Assembly (NCBI GenBank): GCA_016212295.1
Contig: JACRGO010000227.1
Span: 1 to 25,960, forward strand
Origin: Nitrospinota bacterium
Lineage (GTDB): Bacteria > Nitrospinota > Nitrospinia > JACRGO01
Length of the DNA stretch: 25,960 bases
Direction of reading: 5' to 3'
Shown piece after piece: positions 15,952-23,326 of this stretch. Position numbers and translations under genes: made by a program. The notes under the pieces are model-generated. The model worked only from the letters and a program-made list of their open reading frames with translations, was not told the DNA's origin and ran no database searches. The first letter of the stretch is position 1, and every line of letters starts with the position of its first letter.

Positions 15952-16069
15952 CATCCCCCTTAATCCCCCTTGCTAAGGGGGAACTTAAACAGAACCTCTT
16001 TTGGGAGCGCCACCTTTTTTATGGGCGCGACAGGATTCCCCCTTTAAAGGGGGACCAAGGGGGATTTGA
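15952..16069. repeat. Pair of CCCCCTT/AAGGGGG repeats forming a MITE-like unit
   Basis: The left copy 'tcccccttgctaagggggaa' (after 'catcccccttaa') and the right copy 'ttccccctttaaaggggg' (followed by 'accaagggggat') are inverted relative to each other. They flank about 42 bases containing 'gggagcgcc...gggcgcgac'. The whole, about 118 bases, has palindromic ends like a small non-autonomous element, with no coding capacity. A single copy lies at 11619-11657. Together with 15869-16144 the region holds no gene; the rest shows nothing recognisable. Confidence 0.65.
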
Positions 16070-16144
16070 CTCCCTCGGCAATTGAGCTTGGCGTCATTTT
16101 ACATGGCGTCCCGTGAATAGTTGTCCTTTTTTTCCTTCCACGAC

Positions 16145-16564
16145 ATGGTCCTTAAAGTAATTAAACTTTCGCCGGACGCCCGCATGCCTTCAAAGGCATA
16201 CCCTGGCGATCTCGGCTTTGATCTTTATGCATCCGTGGATTGCGAGATTCCTCCCTCGGAGCAGGCCGCCGTTGGAACCGGCATAACGGTGGAAATGCCT
16301 GAGGGATGGGGAGGGATACTGAAGGACCGCTCCTCAATGGCCCTGAAGCGGATTTATATTTCAGCGGGGGTCATCGACCAGGGCTACAGGGGGGAAATCA
16401 AGGCGCTCCTTAGAAACGAATCCCAAGTCACATATAAAATCCGCCGCGGGGACAAGATCGCCCAGATGGTCCCGGTTCAGGTGACTGATTGGACAGTCAT
16501 GGAGACCTCTGGTTTAAAAGACACGGACAGAGACGCCAATGGCTTCGGGTCCTCGGGAAAATAA
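16145..16564 (+). CDS. dut: dUTP pyrophosphatase (dUTPase)
   Basis: Hydrolyses dUTP to dUMP and pyrophosphate, keeping uracil out of DNA and supplying dTMP synthesis; normally a homotrimer. The five family motifs are present: GDLGFDLYA (I), LKDRSSMA (II), AGVIDQGYRGEI (III, with the catalytic Asp), RRGDKIAQMV (IV) and DANGFGSSGK (V, the glycine-rich arm). Motif II reads KDRSS rather than the common GRSS or PRSS, a mild variant. I chose the ATG at 16145 (139 residues). A TTG at 16121 would add eight residues unlike the family, and neither has a good RBS. The gene ends three bases before the next start codon, so it is probably co-transcribed with the activator gene. Confidence 0.92.
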   Translation: MVLKVIKLSPDARMPSKAYPGDLGFDLYASVDCEIPPSEQAAVGTGITVEMPEGWGGILKDRSSMALKRIYISAGVIDQGYRGEIKALLRNESQVTYKIRRGDKIAQMVPVQVTDWTVMETSGLKDTDRDANGFGSSGK

Positions 16565-16567
16565 TAC

Positions 16568-19435
16568 ATGGAAAACGAAAAAATCAAGACCGCCCTGCCC
16601 GCGCTTGAGGAAAAGATCCTCCAATACGGGAAGGAAAATCTTTACGATATCCTGCACTTCACCTCCACCGGGCTGCTGGAAATTTTTGCCTGCCATGGAA
16701 TAAGAATTTTCCTGGAGGACCTGGCTGAAGGACTCCTTATCTGCCGATACGCGCTCTCGGAAAAATATGAAAAGGCGCGAGGCACGAGCTGTTTCATCTC
16801 CAACGAGGAGTCCATTGTTTCCAAGGCCTTTGTCACCAGGGAAATCATCATGTCCTGGGAAAAGAAGGAAGGGAAACCCTTTGTTATAGGGGAATTCGAG
16901 AAAAAACTCGGAATACAAAATTCCGCGGCGGTCCCGATCGTGGACGGCCAAAAGTCCATAGGCGTTGTGTGCCTGGACTATTCCAGGAAGCCTGAACTTT
17001 GCACTGCCGCTAACATGGCCTCCCTGGAAAAATTTTTCGGCGCCATCTCCTCCCTCATACAGCAAGCCTCCAGGTATTACCAGGAAATCAACTTTTCCAG
17101 GCAGGTGGACGCCATAAGAAAAAAAAACGCGGCAACGATCATGCTGAGCTCTTCCGTCAAGCTCATGGAAAAACTGGCCCTTGCCTCGGTCATCATTCCC
17201 CAGTCAGGACCCGAGGGGACCGCTAAAAGGGCCTCTCCATCCTCCGGCCCGGCGCGGGTTTCCGATTGCGCCGATATCCTGGCCGTGTATGCCGTTGATA
17301 TCCTCGAACGGGAAATCCACGATAATCCCAATTACAGCGCCATCATAAAAATGGGACCCATCCTCGACCGGCTGGCTTATATCCATCCGCATAAGGGTCT
17401 TGTGGGCAAGGACAAAAAGGTCCTCCCGCTTTTTTTCATGGACCTTTTGGAAGAGGATTTTTCGCCAAAGGCGGCGGTGAAAAAACTCGGCTTGAGGACC
17501 CTGTACATGGTTCCAAGGTTCGGGCCGGAGACCGGCCAGCTTGTTTGCATAGTCAACTACTTCACCAAGGAGCCGTATTCCTTTTCGGATTTCGAGAGGG
17601 AACTGCTGAACGACCACGCCAAGATGCTGGAGCGCATGATCCAGGACGTGGGCCGGGAGCACATAGAGATTAAAATCCTGAGCGAGATAGAAGCGCTGCG
17701 CCAGGAAAAAGACGCCGACCTTGCGCACTTTCTCAAGCGAGTCCTGTCCATGGCCTCGGAATTGATCGGCGCGGACACGGGCACAATCTCCTTGCTGAAA
17801 AACATCAACGGGACGCCCTGGCTTGTGGTGGAGGACGCGGACGGAAAAACCATCGGCGCCAAGGCCAGGGAATGGCAGAAGCGCCTTATCCCGCCGCTAA
17901 GGGTTGGAGGACATGAAATCCCCAAGGGCCAGCGCTCCCTCACCGGTCTCGCCGCCCACACCAAAAGACCCATCATGTGCAATGACGTTGGGGCCGAGGC
18001 CAGGGAAGACGGGTTCTACCTTGAGGTTTCCACCCTGGTGAAGTCGGAATTGGCCATCCCCATTCTATCCGGGGAAGAGGTGATAGGGGTCATAAGCCTC
18101 GACTCCTTTATCGGGGAATACTTCACCATCGAGCATCAGCGCATCCTCTCAATCATCTCCAGGCTCATAGCGGAAAGGGTGAGGATGTGGGTGAAAATCG
18201 AGACCTTGCAGGAAGAGATCCGCTTCCTTCAAAAGGAGCTTCATTACCGCGACCCGAAGGTCTCGTCCTATAGTTTCGGCAACATCATAGGCAAAAGCCC
18301 CAAGGTGCGGGAGATAGTGGAAAATATCCGGGTGGTCTCGGAATACCTCGCGGGCCTGCTGCTGCAATGGCAAAAAGGCCCGCCGGGGGAAATGGCAACC
18401 GGCGTCCCCTCTATTCTCATCATGGGGAATACCGGTTCTGGAAAGGAGTTTTTTTTCAACAATATTTATTCAATGCTCCAGGAAATAATCAAGCGTGAAA
18501 GTGGAAGGGAAGTCGAGCTCCCCTTAAGGAAAACCAATATAGCCGCCTACAGCGGGGAGCTTACATACAGCGAACTCTTTGGACATAAAAAAGGGGCTTA
18601 TACAGGAGCGGACTCAGACCGGAAGGGCATCCTTGAGGAAGCTGACGGGGGAATCGTTTTCCTGGATGAGATAGGCGACGCCGACCATAAGACGCAAGTG
18701 CAATTGCTCAGGTTCCTGGACAACGGGGTTTCCATGCGCCTGGGTGAGAGCAAGTCCAGGCATTCACGGGTGGTGCTGGTCGCGGCCACCAACAAGGACC
18801 TGAAAGAGGAAATCCGCAAGGGAAAATTCCGCGAGGACCTCTACCACAGGCTAAGCGAATTGACCCTGCGCATTCCCTCACTCACGGAGAGGCGGGAGGA
18901 CGTCCCGGACCTCGCGACCCATTTCCTGGGCAAGCTCTATTTGACCTGTAAGAAGAAAGACGAACCCTCCTCCCCGCCGCAACTGGACGAGGGGGCAAAA
19001 AAATTCCTGGCCCAATACCCGTTCAAGGGAAATGTCCGGGAACTGCGGAGCATGCTTCTTCGGGCCCTTTTATTCAGGAAGGGGAACCGCATCACTGCCA
19101 GGGACGTCAAGATGGCCATATCTGAGGGGGAAATAAAAAACAATGACGGCTTTTCCTCCGCGGCCCAGGCCAGGGACATAATCGACGCGATAAAAAACGG
19201 GGAATCGGATTTCTGGGAAGCGGTTTACAGGCCCTATTCCAAAAAGGCCATGACAAGGCAGACGGTCAAGGAGGTCATTGAAATGGGAAAAGAGGAATTC
19301 GGAAACGGGATTCCAAACCTGGCCTTGAAGCTTAAAGTCTGCTCCTCAATAAAGGGGAATAACAGGGAGGAGACCTTGAAGTTCCAAAAGTTCAAGAATT
19401 TCATTTACAAGACAATCAAAATTACGTTTGATTGA
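16568..19435 (+). CDS. Multi-GAF sigma-54-type AAA+ activator without Fis HTH
   Basis: A 955-residue cytoplasmic regulator. About residues 1-545 look like three GAF-type sensor domains (about 15-165, 190-365, 375-545; for example SAAVPIVDGQKSIGVVCLD and ELAIPILSGEEVIGVISLDS). The AAA+ domain (about 570-820) has Walker A GNTGSGKE (620-627), the sigma-54 contact loop as GAYTGA (676-681; consensus GAFTGA), Walker B GIVFLDEIGD (about 695-704), VAATNKDL, FREDLYHRL with arginine fingers, and the sensor II motif GNVREL. An insertion of about 20 residues precedes Walker A. Instead of a Fis-like HTH the C-terminus carries SDFWEAVYRPYSKKAMTRQT and a basic helical tail, a type seen in some activators presumed not to bind DNA specifically. 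Targets are unknown. Confidence 0.88.
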   Translation: MENEKIKTALPALEEKILQYGKENLYDILHFTSTGLLEIFACHGIRIFLEDLAEGLLICRYALSEKYEKARGTSCFISNEESIVSKAFVTREIIMSWEKKEGKPFVIGEFEKKLGIQNSAAVPIVDGQKSIGVVCLDYSRKPELCTAANMASLEKFFGAISSLIQQASRYYQEINFSRQVDAIRKKNAATIMLSSSVKLMEKLALASVIIPQSGPEGTAKRASPSSGPARVSDCADILAVYAVDILEREIHDNPNYSAIIKMGPILDRLAYIHPHKGLVGKDKKVLPLFFMDLLEEDFSPKAAVKKLGLRTLYMVPRFGPETGQLVCIVNYFTKEPYSFSDFERELLNDHAKMLERMIQDVGREHIEIKILSEIEALRQEKDADLAHFLKRVLSMASELIGADTGTISLLKNINGTPWLVVEDADGKTIGAKAREWQKRLIPPLRVGGHEIPKGQRSLTGLAAHTKRPIMCNDVGAEAREDGFYLEVSTLVKSELAIPILSGEEVIGVISLDSFIGEYFTIEHQRILSIISRLIAERVRMWVKIETLQEEIRFLQKELHYRDPKVSSYSFGNIIGKSPKVREIVENIRVVSEYLAGLLLQWQKGPPGEMATGVPSILIMGNTGSGKEFFFNNIYSMLQEIIKRESGREVELPLRKTNIAAYSGELTYSELFGHKKGAYTGADSDRKGILEEADGGIVFLDEIGDADHKTQVQLLRFLDNGVSMRLGESKSRHSRVVLVAATNKDLKEEIRKGKFREDLYHRLSELTLRIPSLTERREDVPDLATHFLGKLYLTCKKKDEPSSPPQLDEGAKKFLAQYPFKGNVRELRSMLLRALLFRKGNRITARDVKMAISEGEIKNNDGFSSAAQARDIIDAIKNGESDFWEAVYRPYSKKAMTRQTVKEVIEMGKEEFGNGIPNLALKLKVCSSIKGNNREETLKFQKFKNFIYKTIKITFD

Positions 19436-19512
19436 TAATGACTATTTACCAATGACTATTGTATATTATTACTTTCAGAAAGTTACGTTTTCCGCGTAAA
19501 TTTTTCAATCGT

Positions 19513-19542
19513 TTCCTGAAGCGCGCATGGCCGTGCTATGAT
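19513..19542 (+). promoter_or_regulatory. Possible promoter of nnrD/nnrE
   Basis: TTCCTG (19513-19518), 18 bases, then TATGAT (19537-19542) with an extended -10 TGC. It lies about 40 bases before the chosen start at 19583. The -35 element is weak. Confidence 0.3.
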
Positions 19543-19582
19543 GTCAGATGGCGATTGTAAATTATCAATTATCGAGGCAACC

Positions 19583-21142
19583 ATGAAACTAACCACATCT
19601 CAGGAAATGCGGACCCTGGACCAGCGGTCCATCGGGGAATACGGCGTCCCGGGCATGGTCCTCATGGAGAACGCCGCATTTCAGACCGTTAAAGTCCTCC
19701 GGGAAAAATATGGCCGCCTCCTGGAGGGGAAGGTCTTCATCTTCTGCGGCAAGGGGAACAACGGCGGGGACGGCTTGGCCATTGCCCGGCATCTTGCCAA
19801 CTCAGGGCGCGGTGTGGAAATAATCCTCCTCGCGGAGCCTGGAAGCATCCAGGGCGACGCGGCCATAAATTTAAATATCGTCCAGAAACTTGGCATTCCC
19901 ATCCATGCCGCGACCGGCCCGGAAAAGCTCCTCGCCCTTGCAGGCCGCATATCTGGGAGCGGGTTGGTGATCGACGCCATTTTCGGGACCGGCCTGGCCA
20001 ATGCCCCAACCGGACTTTTCAAGGACGCCATTGAGTTCATCAACGCACTGCCGAACCAGGTCCTGTCCGTTGATATCCCTTCCGGCCTGAACTCCGACAC
20101 TGGAAGGGTCGACGGCCCCTGCGTCCACGCCAATATAACCGTAACCTTCGGCCTGCCCAAACGCGCCCACTTCCTGACCCCTGCCTCCAATTTCGTGGGA
20201 CGCCTGGAGGTGGTGGACATCAGCATCCCGGCCAGACTCATTGAAAAACTCGATACCCGCGTGGAGGCCATGGAAAGGGAGGAAATAGCGTCCCTTCTGC
20301 GTCCTCTGCCCCAGGATTCCCACAAGGGGAATTTCGGCCACTTGGTGGTGGTCGGGGGCTCGGAGGGAAAAGGGGGGGCGCCCGCAATGGCGGCCCTCTC
20401 CGGCTTGCGGTCCGGGGCCGGACTCGTCACGCTGGCTGTCCCGCGGAAAATACACCAGTCAATAGAAACCGGATTGCCGGAGGTGATGTCCTTTCCGCTT
20501 CAGGAAACCGAGGACAACTCCATAGCGGAGGGCGCGGCCAAGAAACTAGTCCCTTTTCTTAAGGACAAGAATGCCGTGGCCCTTGGACCCGGCATAAGGA
20601 CCAATCCCGCGACCGGGAGGTTCTTCAGGGAAATAGTGGGAAACGTTACGTGTCCATTAGTGATAGACGCTGACGGATTGAACATCCTGGCCAAGGAAAA
20701 GGACATTTTAACCGGACTGAAGGGCCGCGCCGTCTTGACCCCCCATCCCGGGGAAATGGCGAGGCTTACGGATACAACCGCCCAGGAAGTCCAGGAGCGA
20801 AGACTGGAAGCGGCCCTGGAACTGGCGGAAAAAATTGGATGCGTGGTGGTGCTGAAGGGGGCCGGGACAGTTATCGCCTTGCCCGATGGCAGGGCATTCA
20901 TTAATACCACCGGAAATCCAGGAATGGCTACGGCCGGGACCGGGGACGTGCTCACTGGAATTATAGGGGGTTTCCTGGCCCAGGGCCATGGACTGGAAAA
21001 CTCGGCGAAAATCGGAGTCTTCCTCCACGGGTTGGCCGGGGACATCGCGGCAGGGGATCTCGGGGAGCGGTCCTTGATGGCCGGCGACGTGATCCGCGCC
21101 ATTCCCAAGGCTTTTCAACGCCTGGCTAAGGAAACGCTTTAG
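19583..21142 (+). CDS. nnrD: Bifunctional NAD(P)H-hydrate epimerase / ADP-dependent dehydratase
   Basis: Repairs damaged NAD(P)HX: the N-terminal YjeF_N (NnrE) domain epimerises R- and S-hydrates, and the C-terminal carbohydrate-kinase-like (NnrD) domain dehydrates the S form using ADP. The epimerase half (about 1-215) shows MVLMENAAF, FCGKGNNGGDGLAIARHL, VIDAIFGTGL and VDIPSGLNSDTG. The dehydratase half (about 230-515) shows HKGNFGHLVVVGGSEGKGGA, LGPGIRTNP, IDADGLNIL, LTPHPGEMARL, VVLKGAGTVI and GMATAGTGDVLTGIIGG. The length of 519 is normal for the fusion. The ATG at 19583 has GAGG six bases upstream and starts the canonical MKLTTSQEMRTLD. Upstream ATGs at 19538 and 19541 overlap the presumed promoter. 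Confidence 0.95.
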   Translation: MKLTTSQEMRTLDQRSIGEYGVPGMVLMENAAFQTVKVLREKYGRLLEGKVFIFCGKGNNGGDGLAIARHLANSGRGVEIILLAEPGSIQGDAAINLNIVQKLGIPIHAATGPEKLLALAGRISGSGLVIDAIFGTGLANAPTGLFKDAIEFINALPNQVLSVDIPSGLNSDTGRVDGPCVHANITVTFGLPKRAHFLTPASNFVGRLEVVDISIPARLIEKLDTRVEAMEREEIASLLRPLPQDSHKGNFGHLVVVGGSEGKGGAPAMAALSGLRSGAGLVTLAVPRKIHQSIETGLPEVMSFPLQETEDNSIAEGAAKKLVPFLKDKNAVALGPGIRTNPATGRFFREIVGNVTCPLVIDADGLNILAKEKDILTGLKGRAVLTPHPGEMARLTDTTAQEVQERRLEAALELAEKIGCVVVLKGAGTVIALPDGRAFINTTGNPGMATAGTGDVLTGIIGGFLAQGHGLENSAKIGVFLHGLAGDIAAGDLGERSLMAGDVIRAIPKAFQRLAKETL

Positions 21143-21157
21143 ATTTTTATACGTTTA

Positions 21158-21192
21158 TTAACTTTGCGTCTTTGCGGTGATAAAAAATTTCA
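21158..21192. repeat. 'ttgcgtctttgcggtga' intergenic repeat
   Basis: Short block actttgcgtctttgcggtga followed by an A-run, related to the block at 11715-11762. The rest of this 189-base gap is AT-rich, and no convincing promoter for the next gene is seen. Confidence 0.4.
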
Positions 21193-21331
21193 AATATTTT
21201 TGGTTAGGCTTTTCAGGAAACCACGAATTTTCTATTTTTTTTAAAGGCCACTTTACTAATTTAATTTAGTTATGTTAAAATTTGCACCTTCGTGTATAAA
21301 AAATTCTCCCTAATGTAAAGGAAACGCGTCT

Positions 21332-22222
21332 ATGTTGAAAAAATCTCTTTTCTCTTTCTTCGTATGCCTTGCCTTGGCCTTCTCTCCTTTTTACGGACGT
21401 CTCCAGGCCGCTGAAATCCAACAGGCAAATGAAACCTCTCCAGCGGACGGGACCCTGATATTCGGCATAAAGCCAGGTTCTCCGGAAAATGATAGCGCCG
21501 CGAAAAATGAAAAAAAGGAAAAAAGAATGGCCGGGGTCACGAAGCTGGAAATAAAGGAAGCCAAGGACGATGCGGGAGAATTCCAGGAAGAATTCAAGGA
21601 AGAGGACGAGTACCTGGTGGAAACCCCGGATCCTTATGAAAATTTTAACAGGACCATGTTCAGATTTAATGATTTTTTATACGAGGAAATCATGGAGCCG
21701 GTGTCCACGGTTTATTACGATGTTACGGAAAAAGATTTCCGCACAGTCGTGAAAAACTTCTTCAACCACGTCAAAATGCCCATCAGACTGGTAAGCAGCG
21801 TGTTGCAGGGAGACGGAGAAAAGGCCATCAGGACCTTGGAACGGTTTGTCATAAACACGGCCTTTTGCGGGGGATTGGTGGATGTGGCCAAGACGGAATT
21901 CCATATTGACGAGGTTGAGGAGGATTTTGACCAGGCCCTTGGATCCAACGGGGTGAAAACCGGGCCGTATATAGTGTGGCCCTTTATAGGACCCTCCACA
22001 GCCAGGGCAACGGTCGGCTCGATTGTTGACGGGTTGATGAATCCCATGTGGCTTCTCGGCCCCGGAGTGGGGGCTGATTTCGGCGTTGGCGCCATGAAAA
22101 AAATAAACGAGACCGCCACCAGTCTGGACGTAAAGGAAGAAATCGACGATATGGCCATAGATTCCTACCTGAGCGTGCGGGACCTCTACCTCCAGTACAG
22201 GAAGGGGAAGCTGGAGGAATAG
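21332..22222 (+). CDS. mlaA: MlaA (VacJ)-family outer-membrane lipid-asymmetry protein
   Basis: MlaA removes surface-exposed phospholipids from the outer membrane and hands them to the MlaC/MlaFEDB retrograde pathway. The 296-residue protein has a signal peptide (1-26, FFVCLALAFSPF core, LQA cleavage), then a charged Lys/Glu-rich region (about 27-95) that is longer than usual. The MlaA domain follows: DPYENFNRTMFRFNDFLYE, NFFNHVKMPIRLVSSVLQGD, ERFVINTAFCGGLVDVA, DFDQALGSNGVKTGPYIVWP and FIGPSTARATVG. No Cys follows the signal core, so it is probably not lipidated, unlike E. coli MlaA. TAAAGGAAAC precedes the ATG as RBS. No other mla genes are in the window. A palindrome follows the stop. Confidence 0.92.
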   Translation: MLKKSLFSFFVCLALAFSPFYGRLQAAEIQQANETSPADGTLIFGIKPGSPENDSAAKNEKKEKRMAGVTKLEIKEAKDDAGEFQEEFKEEDEYLVETPDPYENFNRTMFRFNDFLYEEIMEPVSTVYYDVTEKDFRTVVKNFFNHVKMPIRLVSSVLQGDGEKAIRTLERFVINTAFCGGLVDVAKTEFHIDEVEEDFDQALGSNGVKTGPYIVWPFIGPSTARATVGSIVDGLMNPMWLLGPGVGADFGVGAMKKINETATSLDVKEEIDDMAIDSYLSVRDLYLQYRKGKLEE

Positions 22223-22243
22223 ATGTTTCTCTTTTGATTCCAA

Positions 22244-22271
22244 GTAGGGGCACGACGCTTCGTGCCCCTAC
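22244..22271. repeat. Perfect palindrome after mlaA
   Basis: GTAGGGGCACGA (22244-22255) and TCGTGCCCCTAC (22260-22271) form a 12-bp stem with a CGCT loop, about 20 bases after the mlaA stop. No T-run follows on the plus strand. It may end or stabilise the mlaA mRNA, or be a REP-like dispersed palindrome. Confidence 0.7.
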
Positions 22272-22324
22272 AAGTCTAAATCCCCTCCTTGCATCCTTTT
22301 TCTTGCTTACCGCGGCTTATAATA

Positions 22325-22708
22325 TTGTTCCCAGTCAAACCTGAAAAAGAAAATCTCTTGAAGAAAAAAATGGCCTCCCTGGGCATCAGGGAGGAAGACT
22401 TGGCCGAGTCCTTTGTCCGTTCCGGCGGGAAAGGCGGCCAAAAGGTGAATAAGACCTCCACTTGCGTTTATCTTAAGCACCTGCCCACCGGGATGGAGGT
22501 CAAATGCCAAAAGGACCGTTCCCAGGCCTTGAATCGCTACCACGCCAGAGCGGCCTTGTGCCAAAAAATTGAGGCCATGCTAAGTGGAGAGGAGAGCGAG
22601 GAGGCGAAACGAATAAAAAAAATGAGGAAGCAAAAGCTAAGGCGAACCAAAAGAGCCAAGGAAAAAATGCATACGCAGGAGCCAGAAGTAAGAATTCAGG
22701 ATTCGTAA
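22325..22708 (+). CDS. Release-factor-like GGQ-domain protein
   Basis: A class-I peptide-chain release factor domain alone: the GGQ loop (VRSGGKGGQKVNKTSTCVYL) that drives peptidyl-tRNA hydrolysis, then GMEVKCQKDRSQALNRYHAR. No stop-codon recognition domain is present. The C-terminus is strongly basic (KRIKKMRKQKLRRTKRAKEK), as in the ArfB/YaeJ ribosome-rescue tail that enters the mRNA channel. The protein probably releases nascent chains from stalled ribosomes. The start is uncertain: the TTG at 22325 gives the family-like N-terminus (FPVKPEK...). An upstream TTG at 22289 and the ATG at 22370 are alternatives, none with a clear RBS. The last residues (QEPEVRIQDS) appear to derive from intergenic repeat sequence. 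Confidence 0.85.
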   Translation: MFPVKPEKENLLKKKMASLGIREEDLAESFVRSGGKGGQKVNKTSTCVYLKHLPTGMEVKCQKDRSQALNRYHARAALCQKIEAMLSGEESEEAKRIKKMRKQKLRRTKRAKEKMHTQEPEVRIQDS

Positions 22709-22712
22709 GTAA

Positions 22713-22845
22713 AAAGCTCCAAATCACAATTGTCAAATAACAAATAAATCTCAATAACCAAAATTCCAAGTAACAAACAAGGAAAAGGAATTGTTCTGGA
22801 CATCTGGAATTTTGCTTTCCCTTTGGTTGCAGCCATGCCACGATA
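22713..22845. repeat. Dispersed AT-rich repeat copy 2 with 'tttggttgcagcc' tail
   Basis: agctccaaatcacaattgtc and the following 80 bases align with 8271-8375 in the same orientation with few changes. The right arm is shorter, ending at 'ggaattttgctttccc', and is followed by 'tttggttgcagccatgccac', a copy of the motif near 3561 and 5459. The second half of the inverted repeat is lost here. Confidence 0.75.
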
Positions 22846-22856
22846 TGATTTCCTTA

Positions 22857-22885
22857 TTGACAAAAACTTCAAAAGATTATATTTT
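22857..22885 (+). promoter_or_regulatory. Sigma-70-type promoter for the 133-residue protein
   Basis: A perfect TTGACA (22857-22862) with a 17-base spacer to TATTTT (22880-22885), followed 36 bases later by the ATG at 22921. The -10 matches 4/6. TATATT at 22878-22883 is an alternative with a 15-base spacer. Confidence 0.55.
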
Positions 22886-22920
22886 ATAAGTGTTTAAAAG
22901 ACTTGGAGGAATAAAAGACC

Positions 22921-23322
22921 ATGCAGCCGGCTCCTTCCATAGCGCTCAACGCTAAACTCTATTTAAGGCATTCCAAAAGCACGGACGTCCTCACGGAGGA
23001 AGGGAGGCAGGTCAATAATGCCAACCTCTCGCCCACGGCGGCGTACCAGGAAAACGGGGCGCCCAGGATGGGGTTCAGCCGTGAGCCTGCGGATTTCGCC
23101 TTTGCCTCATACATGAAGACCAAGTCCGGCGAGATCAGGCCAACGGAAGGAAAGAATGTCCTGCGAGCCCTCAACCAATCCTCCGCTCCGGTCCAATCCG
23201 GAAATTCTTCTCCTGCGCAATCCGAGCCCCCTGCCGGCGGCGGAAACGCCGGATTCATGGCGGCCAGAAACAATTCCACCTCCGAAACCAGCAAGGGAAC
23301 GGCTGTAAACGTCACGGCCTGA
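22921..23322 (+). CDS. Hypothetical 133-residue low-complexity protein
   Basis: I do not recognise it. The ATG is preceded by an optimal RBS (TTGGAGGAATAA, about ten bases upstream) and by a consensus-like promoter, so it is likely expressed. The N-terminal half is mixed polar (PSIALNAKLYLRHSKS, then GFSREPADFAFASYMKTKSG). The C-terminal half is rich in Ser, Asn, Gly, Pro and Ala (SSPAQSEPPAGGGNAG, TSETSKGTAVNVTA) and looks disordered. There is no signal peptide, TM segment or Cys. The stop lies four bases from the convergent end of the GH57 gene, with no terminator between. A surface or secreted role by an unconventional route, or a regulatory linker, is possible; nothing supports one choice. 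Confidence 0.6.
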   Translation: MQPAPSIALNAKLYLRHSKSTDVLTEEGRQVNNANLSPTAAYQENGAPRMGFSREPADFAFASYMKTKSGEIRPTEGKNVLRALNQSSAPVQSGNSSPAQSEPPAGGGNAGFMAARNNSTSETSKGTAVNVTA

Positions 23323-23326
23323 CCTT

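Noticed and set aside
19681-20430. 249-codon open frame antisense to nnrD/nnrE
   Set aside because: Fully within a gene with strong motifs on the other strand; composition is that of a shadow frame.
22244-22271. Intrinsic terminator for mlaA
   Set aside because: The stem is perfect, but no T-run follows on the plus strand; kept as a palindromic repeat instead.
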